Shown here one piece after another: positions 8,645 to 17,215 of a stretch of DNA of 64,000 nt. The first letter of the stretch is position 1; every line of letters begins with the position of its first letter. The translations under genes were made by a program, and so were the position numbers. This DNA is from JALORV01 sp963707445 (GTDB lineage: Bacteria > Pseudomonadota > Gammaproteobacteria > Burkholderiales > Burkholderiaceae_F): the NCBI GenBank assembly GCA_963707445.1, contig CAVPPW010000010.1, positions 46,621 through 110,620 on the forward strand, read 5' to 3'. The notes below the pieces were generated by a model. It worked only from the letters and a program-made list of their open reading frames with translations, was not told the origin of the DNA and ran no database searches.

Positions 8645-10368
8645 CGCCGCTCCAGCGTGCGCTGTGTGCGGTCGACAAGGCGATGCGACAAGTAAGTTCC
8701 GGCCGCCACCGTCACCACCAGCAGGACGCCGAGCGCGGCACCGGGGCCCCGCCCGGCGACCGATTGCATGTAAAGGTAGATGCCGTAGCTCATCGGAGCC
8801 TGCGATTCCTTCATGACAAGAAGTATCGTCGCCGAGAGCTCCACCGCGGCGGTGATGAAGCTGGAGACGAATCCGGCGAGGATGCCGCCCGCCATCAGCG
8901 GCAGCACAATGCGCCGCACGGTGCGCCACTGGCTCGCGCCGAGCATCTCGGCGGCCTCCTCGAGACTGACGTTGATCTGCTGCAGAGCGGCCATGCACGA
9001 GCGCAGCGCGTAGGGCAGCCGCCGTATCGAGTAGGCCAGCATGATCAGAAGCCACGTCTGCGTAATCGAGATCCCGGCGAACTCTGCGCCCTGGAATGTG
9101 CGCAGATAACCGATCGCCAGCACGATGCCGGGCACCGCGATCGCGGCGCTGGCCGCGAAATCGAGCCACTGTCGCATCGGCAGTCGCGTGCGCAGAATGA
9201 GGTAGGCGATCGCCGTTCCGATGCCGACGTCGATCAACGCCGCCAGTCCGCAATACAGCAGTGTGTTGTAGATCATCGTGCTCGAGTCCTCGAACACGGT
9301 CGCGTAGTTGGCAAGCGTCCACGCGTCGGGCAGCACGGAGTAGCTCCAGACCTTTGCGAATGAGAGCACGATCAGGCCGAAGTGCGGGCTCAGCACGACG
9401 AGCAACACGAAGACGATGCCGACATAGGCGAGCGCGGATTCCCACGTTTTCAGCCGCCGCCGCGCGATGCCGGCGCCGCCTTTTTGCAACGTCGAGTAGT
9501 CCTTGCCCTTCATCACTCGCACCGACAGCCACAGCGCCAGGATCGAGAAGACGATCATGATCACGCCGATGACGTAACCGAGCGGGTCTTCCATCCCGAC
9601 CTGAGTGATGCGTAGATAGGCCTGCGGTGCCAGCAGATTGGTCTGGCCTAACACGAGCGGCGTGCCGAGATCGTCGAACACCTTGATGAAAACCAGGGCC
9701 GCTCCGGCAAGGTAGCCAGGCATTGCCAGCGGGAAGACGACACGGCGGAACAGCCGCCAGCCGCGTGCGCCCAGGTTCAGCGCGGCCTCTTCCATCGCGC
9801 CATCGATTGCTCGCAACGCAACCGTCAGGTTCAGCAGGATGAACGGGAAGTAGTGCAGGCTCTCGACGAAGATCACACCGCCCAGACCTTCCATGATCGG
9901 AATCGGCGTGCCGAAATGCTCGTCGAGCAGCAGGTTCACCGCGCCGGACCGGCCGAACACCAGCTGCATCGCGACGGCACCGACGAAGGGCGGCATGATC
10001 AGCGGCAGCACCCCGAGTGTCTGGATCAGCGCCGCGCCGCGGAACTGGAAGCGCACCGTCAGGTATGCGAGCGGCACCGCGATCAGCGAGGCGACGAGCA
10101 CGCTGACCGTGGCGACGAAAAGCGAGTTGAAAAACGACTCGCGCATCAGCCCGGTCGTGAAGAACGCCGCGAAGTGGCCCAACGTGAAACTGCCGTCGCC
10201 GTCGCGGAATGCGGTGATGAACACCGCTCCCACCGGAACGATCAGCAGCAGCAGCAGGAACGCGGCGATCGCCGCCAGCAGCAGCAACGATCGCCACGAG
10301 GCGCCGAAGCGGCGCTGCAGGCGGGCGGCGATGGCGATGCGCGGCGCCGCGTCGAGCGTGGCCGCCAT
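8641..10368 (-). CDS. ABC transporter permease with two fused transmembrane domains (FbpB-type)
   Basis: The protein has 575 residues and about twelve hydrophobic segments. It is a tandem fusion of two BPD_transp_1 domains, each with its EAA loop: AMEEAALNLGARGWRLFRRVVFP in the first half and SLEEAAEMLGASQWRTVRRIVLP in the second. Fused permeases of this type serve ferric iron (FbpB, AfuB) and some phosphonate and thiamine systems. It is intact, nine bases downstream of the binding-protein gene and overlapping the ATPase gene, so the three form one transcription unit. Confidence 0.92.
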   Translation of the reverse strand: MAATLDAAPRIAIAARLQRRFGASWRSLLLLAAIAAFLLLLLIVPVGAVFITAFRDGDGSFTLGHFAAFFTTGLMRESFFNSLFVATVSVLVASLIAVPLAYLTVRFQFRGAALIQTLGVLPLIMPPFVGAVAMQLVFGRSGAVNLLLDEHFGTPIPIMEGLGGVIFVESLHYFPFILLNLTVALRAIDGAMEEAALNLGARGWRLFRRVVFPLAMPGYLAGAALVFIKVFDDLGTPLVLGQTNLLAPQAYLRITQVGMEDPLGYVIGVIMIVFSILALWLSVRVMKGKDYSTLQKGGAGIARRRLKTWESALAYVGIVFVLLVVLSPHFGLIVLSFAKVWSYSVLPDAWTLANYATVFEDSSTMIYNTLLYCGLAALIDVGIGTAIAYLILRTRLPMRQWLDFAASAAIAVPGIVLAIGYLRTFQGAEFAGISITQTWLLIMLAYSIRRLPYALRSCMAALQQINVSLEEAAEMLGASQWRTVRRIVLPLMAGGILAGFVSSFITAAVELSATILLVMKESQAPMSYGIYLYMQSVAGRGPGAALGVLLVVTVAAGTYLSHRLVDRTQRTLERR

Positions 10369-10377
10369 CGCCGTCGC

Positions 10378-11721
10378 TTACCTGACGAGGCTCGCGGCCT
10401 GCTGCGCGAGTTCCGCCGCCTTCGTGTAGTTCTCGCGCGCCTTGCTATTCCAGCTCTCTTCGAGACCGGTGATCTGCTTGGAGACCGCAACTTCCTTCTT
10501 GTTGGAGGCGAATAGCTTCAGGAAGTCAGGCTGCGACGCGAGCGACGATGAGACGATCGGCGAATAGGCAAGTTCACGCGCCTGCTTGATCAGTTCGGAC
10601 GCCTGCGGGTTCGGCTTCCCGTTCGCCGCAAGCTTTGCCTCTGCCGTCTGAATGGCCTTGGTGGCCGCCTGCAACTCCTTCAGCCGGAAAGTTATCGTCT
10701 GGTCGAACAAAGAATGCACCAGTGAATACCGGTCTTCGGACAGGTCTGCGTTGAAGTTCACCTTGGCCCGCTTGACGATCGCCTGCGGGTCCGGATAACC
10801 AGGCGGGATCTTCCCGCCGAGCGCGGAATAGGGCAGCACCGGCAGCCGCGATATCGCCGGTTGCAGCAGCAATTCCTGGCCTTGCTGGCTCAGCGTGAAC
10901 TGCACGAATTTCTTCGCCTCGGCGGAGTTCTTGCCGCCGGCGATCAGCGCGATGTTGGCCGGCACGATTGACGTCACCGCCGGATAGACGAATTCGACCG
11001 GGAAGCCGGAGTTCTTGCCGGCGAGTCCGAAAAAGTCGATGACCGGGCCGCCGCCGAACTGGCCGTTGTTGATGCCGTCCGGCACACCGAAGCTGCGCTC
11101 GGTGATCTGCGCACTGTTGCCGGCCATCTGCAGGATCTGGCTCCAGCCTTTGTCCCAGCCTTCGCCCTGCAGGATGGTCTCTACCGTCAGGTGCATCGTG
11201 CCCGAGCGCGAAGGCGAGGTCATCGCGACATGGCCAAACCACTGCGGCGCGAGCAGGTCGGTCCATTCCTTCGGCGCCGCCAGCTTGTTGGCCTTCAGAT
11301 AGCGCGTGTTGTACATGATCCCGTAGCCCGCCAGCGCCTGGCCCTTGTAGTAGCCCTCAGGATCGTTGATCGGATAGTTGCCCACTTTCGCCGGGATCGC
11401 CTTGTTGTCGACGTCCGCTGCCGCGACCAGCAGCTTGTCGCGCTTCAGCACCTCGAAGGCGTCCGGCGCAGATGCCCAGAAGACCTCAGGTCGCTGGCCC
11501 GGCGCGGTCTCGCGGACGAACGCGATACCGGCAACCGTGTTCTTGTTGAGGATCTCGAGCGTGATGCCCGGATTGGCCTTCTCGAACGCCGACTTGTAGG
11601 CCGACGTCAGCTCCTTCGGAAACGACGTGATGACCGTCACGGTGCCGGCTGCGGCGGTGCTCGCCGCAAACGCAAGCGCAAGGCCAAGTAACCGGCGGAT
11701 CGGAAACGGGCAACGAAACAT
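10378..11721 (-). CDS. Periplasmic substrate-binding protein of the ABC importer
   Basis: This 447-residue protein has a signal peptide ending near ASTAAAG. The mature sequence starts TVTVITSFPKELTSAYKSAF, and NPGITLEILNKN and YGIMYNTRYL fit family 1/6 solute-binding proteins. Closest in style, from memory, are PgtC/Fe3+-type binding proteins. The last ~120 residues (from about ADLSEDRYSL) form an extra helical tail longer than in FbpA. It is the first gene of the importer operon; its promoter lies in the 193-base spacer shared with phaR. The ligand is unknown: iron, a phosphonate or a phosphorylated sugar acid are all possible. Confidence 0.85.
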   Translation of the reverse strand: MFRCPFPIRRLLGLALAFAASTAAAGTVTVITSFPKELTSAYKSAFEKANPGITLEILNKNTVAGIAFVRETAPGQRPEVFWASAPDAFEVLKRDKLLVAAADVDNKAIPAKVGNYPINDPEGYYKGQALAGYGIMYNTRYLKANKLAAPKEWTDLLAPQWFGHVAMTSPSRSGTMHLTVETILQGEGWDKGWSQILQMAGNSAQITERSFGVPDGINNGQFGGGPVIDFFGLAGKNSGFPVEFVYPAVTSIVPANIALIAGGKNSAEAKKFVQFTLSQQGQELLLQPAISRLPVLPYSALGGKIPPGYPDPQAIVKRAKVNFNADLSEDRYSLVHSLFDQTITFRLKELQAATKAIQTAEAKLAANGKPNPQASELIKQARELAYSPIVSSSLASQPDFLKLFASNKKEVAVSKQITGLEESWNSKARENYTKAAELAQQAASLVR

Positions 11722-11914
11722 TAGTTTCTCCTCGAATATGAGTGCCGCTTAGCAGCGGACGATTCTGTCAGAGCGCCCACAGCCAAGCCAGCGCGCCGAC
11801 CTGCGGCGCGGCGCTCGGCGCTGCGGTGCGTCAAAAGTGGCTAGAATCGACTGATAACTGATGACAAGCCCGCACTGACGGGCCTCGCGGACACGCGGGA
11901 GACACGAGGGAACC
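11722..11914. promoter_or_regulatory. Divergent promoter region between ABC importer and phaR
   Basis: This is 193 bases between divergent starts. GC-rich inverted sequence (CGCGCC/GGCGCG, about 11800-11815) lies in the middle. The phaR side becomes AT-richer, with TAGAAT at about 11842. PhaR proteins usually repress their own gene, so an operator is expected here, but I could not identify a convincing one. Confidence 0.4.
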
Positions 11915-12454
11915 ATGGCAACACCGGTAAGACTGATCAAGAAGTATCCGAACCGCCGCTTATATGACACACAGACAAGTACCTACATCACGCTGGCTGA
12001 CGTCAAGCAGTTGGTCCTCGATCACGAGAATTTCCAGGTCCTCGATGCGAAGAGCGGCGAAGACCTGACACGGCCGATCCTTTTGCAGATCATCCTGGAG
12101 GAGGAGGCGGGCGGAGTGCCGATGTTCACCTCGCAGATGCTGTCGCAGGTGATCCGCTTCTATGGCAACGCGATGCAGGGCATGATGGGTTCGTACCTCG
12201 AGAAGAACATCCAGGCGTTCATCGAAATCCAGGGCAAGCTGACGGAGCAGAGCAAGGCGTTCTACGAGACCAACAAGATCGGCCCCGAGATGTGGACGCA
12301 GTTCGTCAACATGCAGTCGCCGATGATCCAGTCGATGATGTCGAACTACATCGAGCAGTCCAAGAACCTGTTCGTGCAGATGCAGGAGAACATGCAGAAC
12401 CAGGCGCGCTCGATGTTCACCGGATTCCCCGGCTTCCCGGGCGAAAAGAAGTAG
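11915..12454 (+). CDS. phaR: PHA synthesis repressor PhaR
   Basis: This 179-residue protein matches PhaR throughout. The N-terminal DNA-binding/PHA-accumulation domain reads IKKYPNRRLYDTQTSTYI, with DVKQLVLD, and is followed by the PHB_acc repeats (SQMLSQVIRFYGNAM). The C-terminus is Met/Gln-rich and amphipathic (QMQENMQNQARSMF), suited to binding granule surfaces. PhaR represses phasin genes and itself until it is titrated by nascent PHA. It lies about 7 kb from phaCAB rather than next to it, and no phasin gene was found in the window. Confidence 0.95.
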   Translation: MATPVRLIKKYPNRRLYDTQTSTYITLADVKQLVLDHENFQVLDAKSGEDLTRPILLQIILEEEAGGVPMFTSQMLSQVIRFYGNAMQGMMGSYLEKNIQAFIEIQGKLTEQSKAFYETNKIGPEMWTQFVNMQSPMIQSMMSNYIEQSKNLFVQMQENMQNQARSMFTGFPGFPGEKK

Positions 12455-12471
12455 GCCTCTAGCGGCAGCCG

Positions 12472-13846
12472 ATGTCGTCCTCGGTTGCCGTGCGGCGCGC
12501 ACGTCCCGCCACTGCCAGTCCCACCGCTCCGTCGGTGGGATTCGTGTCCCTGGGCTGTCCCAAGGCGCTGGTCGATTCCGAACTGATCGTCACGCAGCTC
12601 GCCGCCGAGGGCTACGCCACCAGCCCGACGTACGAAGGCGCTGACCTCGTCATCGTCAACACCTGCGGCTTCATCGACTCGGCGGTCAAAGAGTCGCTCG
12701 ACGCGATCGGCGAGGCGCTGGCAGAAAACGGCAAGGTCATCGTGACCGGCTGCCTCGGCGCGCGGCACGAGGGCGGCGAAAACCTGGTCGCCCGCGTGCA
12801 CCCGAAGGTGCTTGCCGTCACCGGGCCGCACGCCGCGAACGAGGTGCTCGATCATGTGCACCGGCACCTGCCCAGGCCGCACGACCCGTACACCGACCTC
12901 GTGCCGCCGGCCGGCATCAAGCTGACGCCGCGGCACTACGCCTATCTCAAGATCTCCGAAGGCTGCAACCATCGCTGCAGCTTCTGCATCATCCCGTCGA
13001 TGCGCGGCGACCTGGTATCGCGCCCGATCGGGACAGGTGATGCGTGAGGCCGAGGCACTGGTGAAGCAGGGCGTGCGCGAGATCCTCGTGATCTCGCAGG
13101 ACACCAGCGCGTACGGGGTCGATGTCCGCTACAAGCTCGACTTCGTCGGCGGCCGCACCGTCAAGACGAAGATGACGGACCTCGTGAAGGAACTGGGGCA
13201 GCTCGGTGTGTGGGTGCGGCTGCACTACGTGTATCCGTATCCCCATGTGGACGAGGTCCTTCCGCTGATGGCCGAGGGCAAGGTGCTGCCATATCTCGAC
13301 GTCCCGTTCCAGCACTCGCATCCGCGCGTCTTGAAGGCGATGAAGCGGCCAGCCTCGGGCGAAAGAAACATCGAGCGCATCCGCGCGTGGCGTGCGCTGT
13401 GTCCGGACCTGACGATCCGCTCGACCTTCATCGCCGGCTTTCCCGGCGAGACCGAGGCGGAGTTCGAGCACCTGCTTGCCTTCCTGCGCGAAGCCGAGCT
13501 CGACCGCGTCGGCTGCTTCGCCTACTCGCCGGTGGAGGGTGCCGCAGCCAATGCGCTCGACGGCCAGCTGCCGGACGACGTGCGCGAGTCCCGCCGCGCG
13601 CGCTTCATGCAGGTGCAGGAAGACATTTCGGAGCGTCGACTGCAGCGCAAGGTCGGCACGATCCAGCGCGTGATCCTCGACGAAGTCGGTCCGACCGTTG
13701 CCGTCGGCCGCAGCATGGCCGACGCCCCGGAGATCGACGGCGTCGTCTACGTCAAGACCGGACGACGCAAGCTCGCCGTCGGCGATTTCGTCGACGTGAA
13801 GATCGCCTCGGCCGACCGGCACGACTTGCACGGACACGTGGCATGA
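12472..13846 (+). CDS. rimO: Ribosomal protein S12 methylthiotransferase RimO, one frameshift
   Basis: This radical-SAM enzyme adds a methylthio group to Asp88 of ribosomal protein S12. The MTTase N-domain cysteines are in SLGCPK, NTCGF and TGCLG. The radical SAM cluster motif is CNHRCSFC. A C-terminal TRAM domain carries IQRVILDEVG and ends with DLHGHVA. The frame shifts at about 13030, where one extra A splits SRPIG from QVMREAEALVKQGV. The total of about 458 residues is normal. The stop overlaps the next start by four bases. The break is probably an error, because RimO is conserved on both sides. Confidence 0.93.
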
Positions 13847-14487
13847 CGACCGGCTACTTGCTGTACACCGCCAAGCGTTCGGGTGCAGCGAGCGTCGAAG
13901 TGATGCTGCGCACGCTCGGGCTCGAATTCGAAGCGAAGGACGCGACACCGTGGAGCGATCCGCCGGGACCGTACTTCGATGAGCTGAAAACCGTGAACCC
14001 GCTGGGGCAGCTTCCCACCCTGGTCACGCCGGGCGGCGAAGTGCTGACCGAAAGCGTCGCGGTGCTGTGGACGCTGCTCGAACGCCATCCGAGCGATTGG
14101 GTGCCGCCGGTGTCGACGCGCGCTCGTGCGACCTGCCTGCGCTGGATGCAGTTCGCAGCATCGACGGTCTACACCGCCGTCGGCGTCGCGGACTACCCGG
14201 CGCGCTGGACCACGTCGCGATCGGCCGCCGCTCGCGCTGCCGTGGAACGCGCGGCGGTCGCCCGCATGCAACTGGGCTGGGACATCGTTGCGCAGGCCTT
14301 CCCGCAGAAGACGGGTTTCCTTCTGGGCGATCGACCGCAGGTCTGCGACATCTATCTTGCCAACCTGTCGCGCTGGTGGAAGATGCGCGACTATCTGCGC
14401 GAGCACCATCCGGCGTTTGCTGCGCTGATGCAGCGCGTGGACGAACTGCCCGAGGTGGCGCCGGTGTGGGCCTGGCACTGGTCATGA
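13843..14487 (+). CDS. Glutathione S-transferase family protein
   Basis: This is a 214-residue protein with a thioredoxin-fold N-domain: LYTAKRSGAASVEVMLRTLGL, then the cis-Pro strand VNPLGQLPTLV and the glutathione-contacting LTESVAVLWTLLE. An all-helical C-domain follows, including FLLGDRPQVCDIYLANLSRWW. It begins in the ATGA overlap with rimO and ends overlapping the next gene, so translation is probably coupled. The substrate is unknown. The N-terminal catalytic residue appears to be Ser (KRSGAAS region), as in beta/theta-like bacterial GSTs. Confidence 0.82.
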   Translation: MTTGYLLYTAKRSGAASVEVMLRTLGLEFEAKDATPWSDPPGPYFDELKTVNPLGQLPTLVTPGGEVLTESVAVLWTLLERHPSDWVPPVSTRARATCLRWMQFAASTVYTAVGVADYPARWTTSRSAAARAAVERAAVARMQLGWDIVAQAFPQKTGFLLGDRPQVCDIYLANLSRWWKMRDYLREHHPAFAALMQRVDELPEVAPVWAWHWS

Positions 14488-15092
14488 TCCGCTTGAAATT
14501 CGCGCTGATCGCCGCGCTCGGCTGCGCCCTGCTGGTGTGGGCGATGCCTTCCGCGGCGCAGATGACGCTGTCGCTGTATGCCGCCTACGTCGGCAGCGAC
14601 GGCGTGGAAAACGTCTCGACCAATACGCAGGCCGACATCCGCAGCTCGGCGGCGTTTGCGGCGGCGGCGGGCTACGACCTCGACGCCGGGCGCGAGGTAC
14701 AGCTCTTTTACAGCCAGCAGGCGACGACGGTATCTCCTGGCGGTGGGACGGCGCCCTTCGACATGACGGTGCGTTACCTGCACCTCGGCGGGACCGTGTT
14801 CTTCGACGAGCCGATCGGACGCGGACCGTATGTCGTCGGAGGCATTGGCGCTACGCAGTTCAGCCCGAGCACCTCGGGCTACGGCACCGAGTTCAAGCCG
14901 TCGCTCAATCTCGGCCTCGGCTATCTGCTGCCGCTGACTGAGCGCGTTGCGCTGCGCGCCGAGGCGCGCGGCTTCTTCACGTTCGTCAACAGCTCGGGCG
15001 GGTTTCTCTGCTCGGGCGGGTGCGTGGTGGTGCTCAGCAGTGACGTTTTCTCCCAGTACGCGGCCATGGTTGGCCTCACGGTGCGCTTCTAA
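14484..15092 (+). CDS. Outer-membrane beta-barrel protein (OmpW/Ompa-like small barrel)
   Basis: This is a 202-residue secreted protein with a signal peptide ending ...PSAAQ. Alternating hydrophobic and aromatic strands follow (MTVRYLHLGGTVFFDEP, PYVVGGIGATQF, LNLGLGYLLPLTERVALRAEARGF). The C-terminal Phe (LTVRF) is the classic BAM signal. One Cys pair (FLCSGGCV) probably forms a disulfide in an extracellular loop. It overlaps the GST gene by four bases. The function is unknown. Pfam-type outer-membrane beta-barrel (OMP_b-brl) is the best description. Confidence 0.75.
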   Translation: MIRLKFALIAALGCALLVWAMPSAAQMTLSLYAAYVGSDGVENVSTNTQADIRSSAAFAAAAGYDLDAGREVQLFYSQQATTVSPGGGTAPFDMTVRYLHLGGTVFFDEPIGRGPYVVGGIGATQFSPSTSGYGTEFKPSLNLGLGYLLPLTERVALRAEARGFFTFVNSSGGFLCSGGCVVVLSSDVFSQYAAMVGLTVRF

Positions 15093-15246
15093 AGAGGCAC
15101 GGGCGCGGTCGCGCGGACCGGAACGTCACGCGGATACGCGGTGCCGGTGCGATCCACGTCAAGCGCAGCCGCATTGCGCGTGCAAGAATTCTCGTTTCCG
15201 ACCTTCCGGTCGGCGCGCTCGCCGCGAAACACTGAGGGAGTAGCAA

Positions 15247-16428
15247 ATGCGCGAAGTCGTCGTTGTCAGCGGGGCCCGAACCGCCATCGGGACGTTCGGC
15301 GGGAGTCTGAAGGACGTGCCACCCACCCAGCTCGGCGCCATCGTGGTCGCCGAAGCGCTCAAGCGCGCGGGTGTCGACGGTGGGGAGGTCGGCCACGTTG
15401 TCTTTGGCCACGTGATCAACACCGAGCCCAAGGACATGTACCTCTCGCGCGTGGCTGCTCTGAATGGCGGCGTCAGCAAGGAGACGCCGTGCCTGACGGT
15501 GAACCGCCTGTGTGGCAGCGGGCTGCAGGCGATCGTTTCGGCGGCGCAGTCGATCATGCTGGGCGATACCGACATCGCGATCGGCGGTGGCGCCGAAAGC
15601 ATGTCGCGCGGGCCCTATACGTTGCCGGCCGCACGCTTCGGCCAGCGCATGGGCGACATGAAGGGCGTCGACATGATGGTCGGGGCGCTGCACGACCCGT
15701 TCGACCCCATCCACATGGGCGTGACTGCCGAGAACGTCGCGGGAAAATGGGGCATCACGCGGCAGGAGCAGGATGCGCTCGCGGTCGAGAGCCACCGACG
15801 GGCAGCAGCGGCGACGAAGGCCGGCCATTTCAAGAGCCAGATCGTGCCGGTCGAGGTCAAGGGCAAGAAGGGACCAGTGCAGTTCGACACCGACGAGCAT
15901 TTCCGCGAAGGCACGTCGATCGAGGACATGGCAAAGCTGAAGCCCGTGTTCGCGAAGGAAAACGGCACCGTGACCGCCGGCAATTCGTCTGGCATCAACG
16001 ACGGCGCCGGCGCGATAGTGCTGATGGAACGCAGCGTCGCCGACAAGCGCGGGCTCAAACCGATGGCGCGGCTGGTCGCCTATGGTCACGCCGGTGTGGA
16101 TCCCAAGTTCATGGGTATCGGCCCGGTGCCGGCGACGCGCAAGGCGCTCGAACGTGCCGGACTGAAAGTTGCTGATCTCGACGTGATCGAGGCCAACGAG
16201 GCGTTTGCCGCGCAGGCCTGCGCGGTGGCCAAGGACCTCGGCTTCCCGCCGGAGAAGGTGAACCCCAATGGCAGCGGCATTTCGCTCGGACATCCGGTCG
16301 GCGCGACCGGCGCGATCATCACGATCAAGGCGCTGTACGAGTTGCAACGCGTCGGCGGGCGCTATGCGCTGGTCACGATGTGCATCGGCGGCGGTCAGGG
16401 CATCGCGGCGATCTTCGAGCGCGTCTGA
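15247..16428 (+). CDS. Acetyl-CoA C-acyltransferase (beta-ketothiolase, BktB-like)
   Basis: This 393-residue thiolase is intact. The catalytic Cys89 is in NRLCGSG, His349 in ISLGHPVG and Cys379 in MCIGGGQG. It is a paralogue of the phaA product at 3081. BktB-type thiolases accept longer acyl-CoAs and supply 3-ketovaleryl- and related units for PHA copolymers, or act in beta-oxidation. The choice between these roles is inference. It is a separate transcription unit from the preceding barrel gene (155-base gap), and a peptidase gene follows 21 bases later. Confidence 0.9.
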   Translation: MREVVVVSGARTAIGTFGGSLKDVPPTQLGAIVVAEALKRAGVDGGEVGHVVFGHVINTEPKDMYLSRVAALNGGVSKETPCLTVNRLCGSGLQAIVSAAQSIMLGDTDIAIGGGAESMSRGPYTLPAARFGQRMGDMKGVDMMVGALHDPFDPIHMGVTAENVAGKWGITRQEQDALAVESHRRAAAATKAGHFKSQIVPVEVKGKKGPVQFDTDEHFREGTSIEDMAKLKPVFAKENGTVTAGNSSGINDGAGAIVLMERSVADKRGLKPMARLVAYGHAGVDPKFMGIGPVPATRKALERAGLKVADLDVIEANEAFAAQACAVAKDLGFPPEKVNPNGSGISLGHPVGATGAIITIKALYELQRVGGRYALVTMCIGGGQGIAAIFERV

Positions 16429-16449
16429 GTCGCGAGCACGACGGCCCGC

Positions 16450-17067
16450 ATGAACGAGCCCGCAAGCCGGCATGACGCGCACGCGACGGCGCGCCGGCAC
16501 CTGCTGCGCGCCGCGGCGTGCAGCATCTGCGGCGCGCTGCCGCTGTTTGCCGCGGCAGCGACGCCGCAGCCGATCGATCCGCGCTTGGCGGAACTGCTGA
16601 AGGACAAGCGCACGCTCTGGCTGCGCCGCGGCTCGGAGGAGCTGCGTGCGACTTACTGGACCGCAACCGGGGGTCGCAACCAGGACGAGTACCTGAACCT
16701 CTGCTGGCTGCTGCGCGACCTGCGGGCCGACCGCGTCTTCGCGATGGATCGCGCGCTGCTGGATACGCTGGCGGGCATGCAGGCGTGGTTGCGCCAGTCC
16801 GGTATCGATGCGCCGATCGAGATCCATTCCGGCTATCGCACGAGCAAGACCAACCTTTCGACCGAGGGCGCGGCGCGCAATTCACGCCACGTGGTCGGTC
16901 AGGCGGCCGACATCTCGGTGTACGGCGTCTCGAGCGTCAAACTGGCCGGGCTGTCGAGCGTGCTCGGGCGCGGCGGCACCGGCTTTTACGTGGGCCGCGG
17001 CTTCGTTCATGTGGACGCCGGCGACGAGCGCGTCTGGATCAACCAGTCCAAGCGTCCACCCGGGTAA
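16450..17067 (+). CDS. MepK/YcbK-like murein DD-endopeptidase (DUF882, M15 family)
   Basis: This 205-residue exported protein has an N-terminal RRHLLRAAACSICGALP segment that looks like a Tat-type or twin-Arg signal. The peptidase M15 metal site is visible: His and Asp in SRHVVGQAADI and the second His in FVHVDAGD, with IHSGYRTSKTN before it. YcbK (MepK) cleaves peptidoglycan cross-links in the periplasm during wall growth. It lies 21 bases after the thiolase gene but has no functional link to it. It is convergent with the haloperoxidase gene, with a strong hairpin between. Confidence 0.85.
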   Translation: MNEPASRHDAHATARRHLLRAAACSICGALPLFAAAATPQPIDPRLAELLKDKRTLWLRRGSEELRATYWTATGGRNQDEYLNLCWLLRDLRADRVFAMDRALLDTLAGMQAWLRQSGIDAPIEIHSGYRTSKTNLSTEGAARNSRHVVGQAADISVYGVSSVKLAGLSSVLGRGGTGFYVGRGFVHVDAGDERVWINQSKRPPG

Positions 17068-17154
17068 ACCGCGCATCCGTGCGCTGGACGGCGCTTGGCG
17101 ATCGCGTGGCATCGGCATCACAAGCAGTGAGCGCCGCCGCGGGCCACTTGCGTG

Positions 17155-17188
17155 ACGCGCCGGCGCACCTGAAGGAGCGCCGGCGCGT
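17155..17188. terminator. Strong hairpin between convergent genes, possible bidirectional terminator
   Basis: A perfect 12-bp inverted repeat pairs ACGCGCCGGCGC (17155-17166) with GCGCCGGCGCGT (17177-17188) over a 10-base loop. It lies in the 148-base gap between two convergent stops (17067 and 17216). There is no clear U-tract, so Rho-independent termination is not proven. Confidence 0.5.
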
Positions 17189-17215
17189 GTCACCGACGTC
17201 GTGTTGCTTCCCGGC

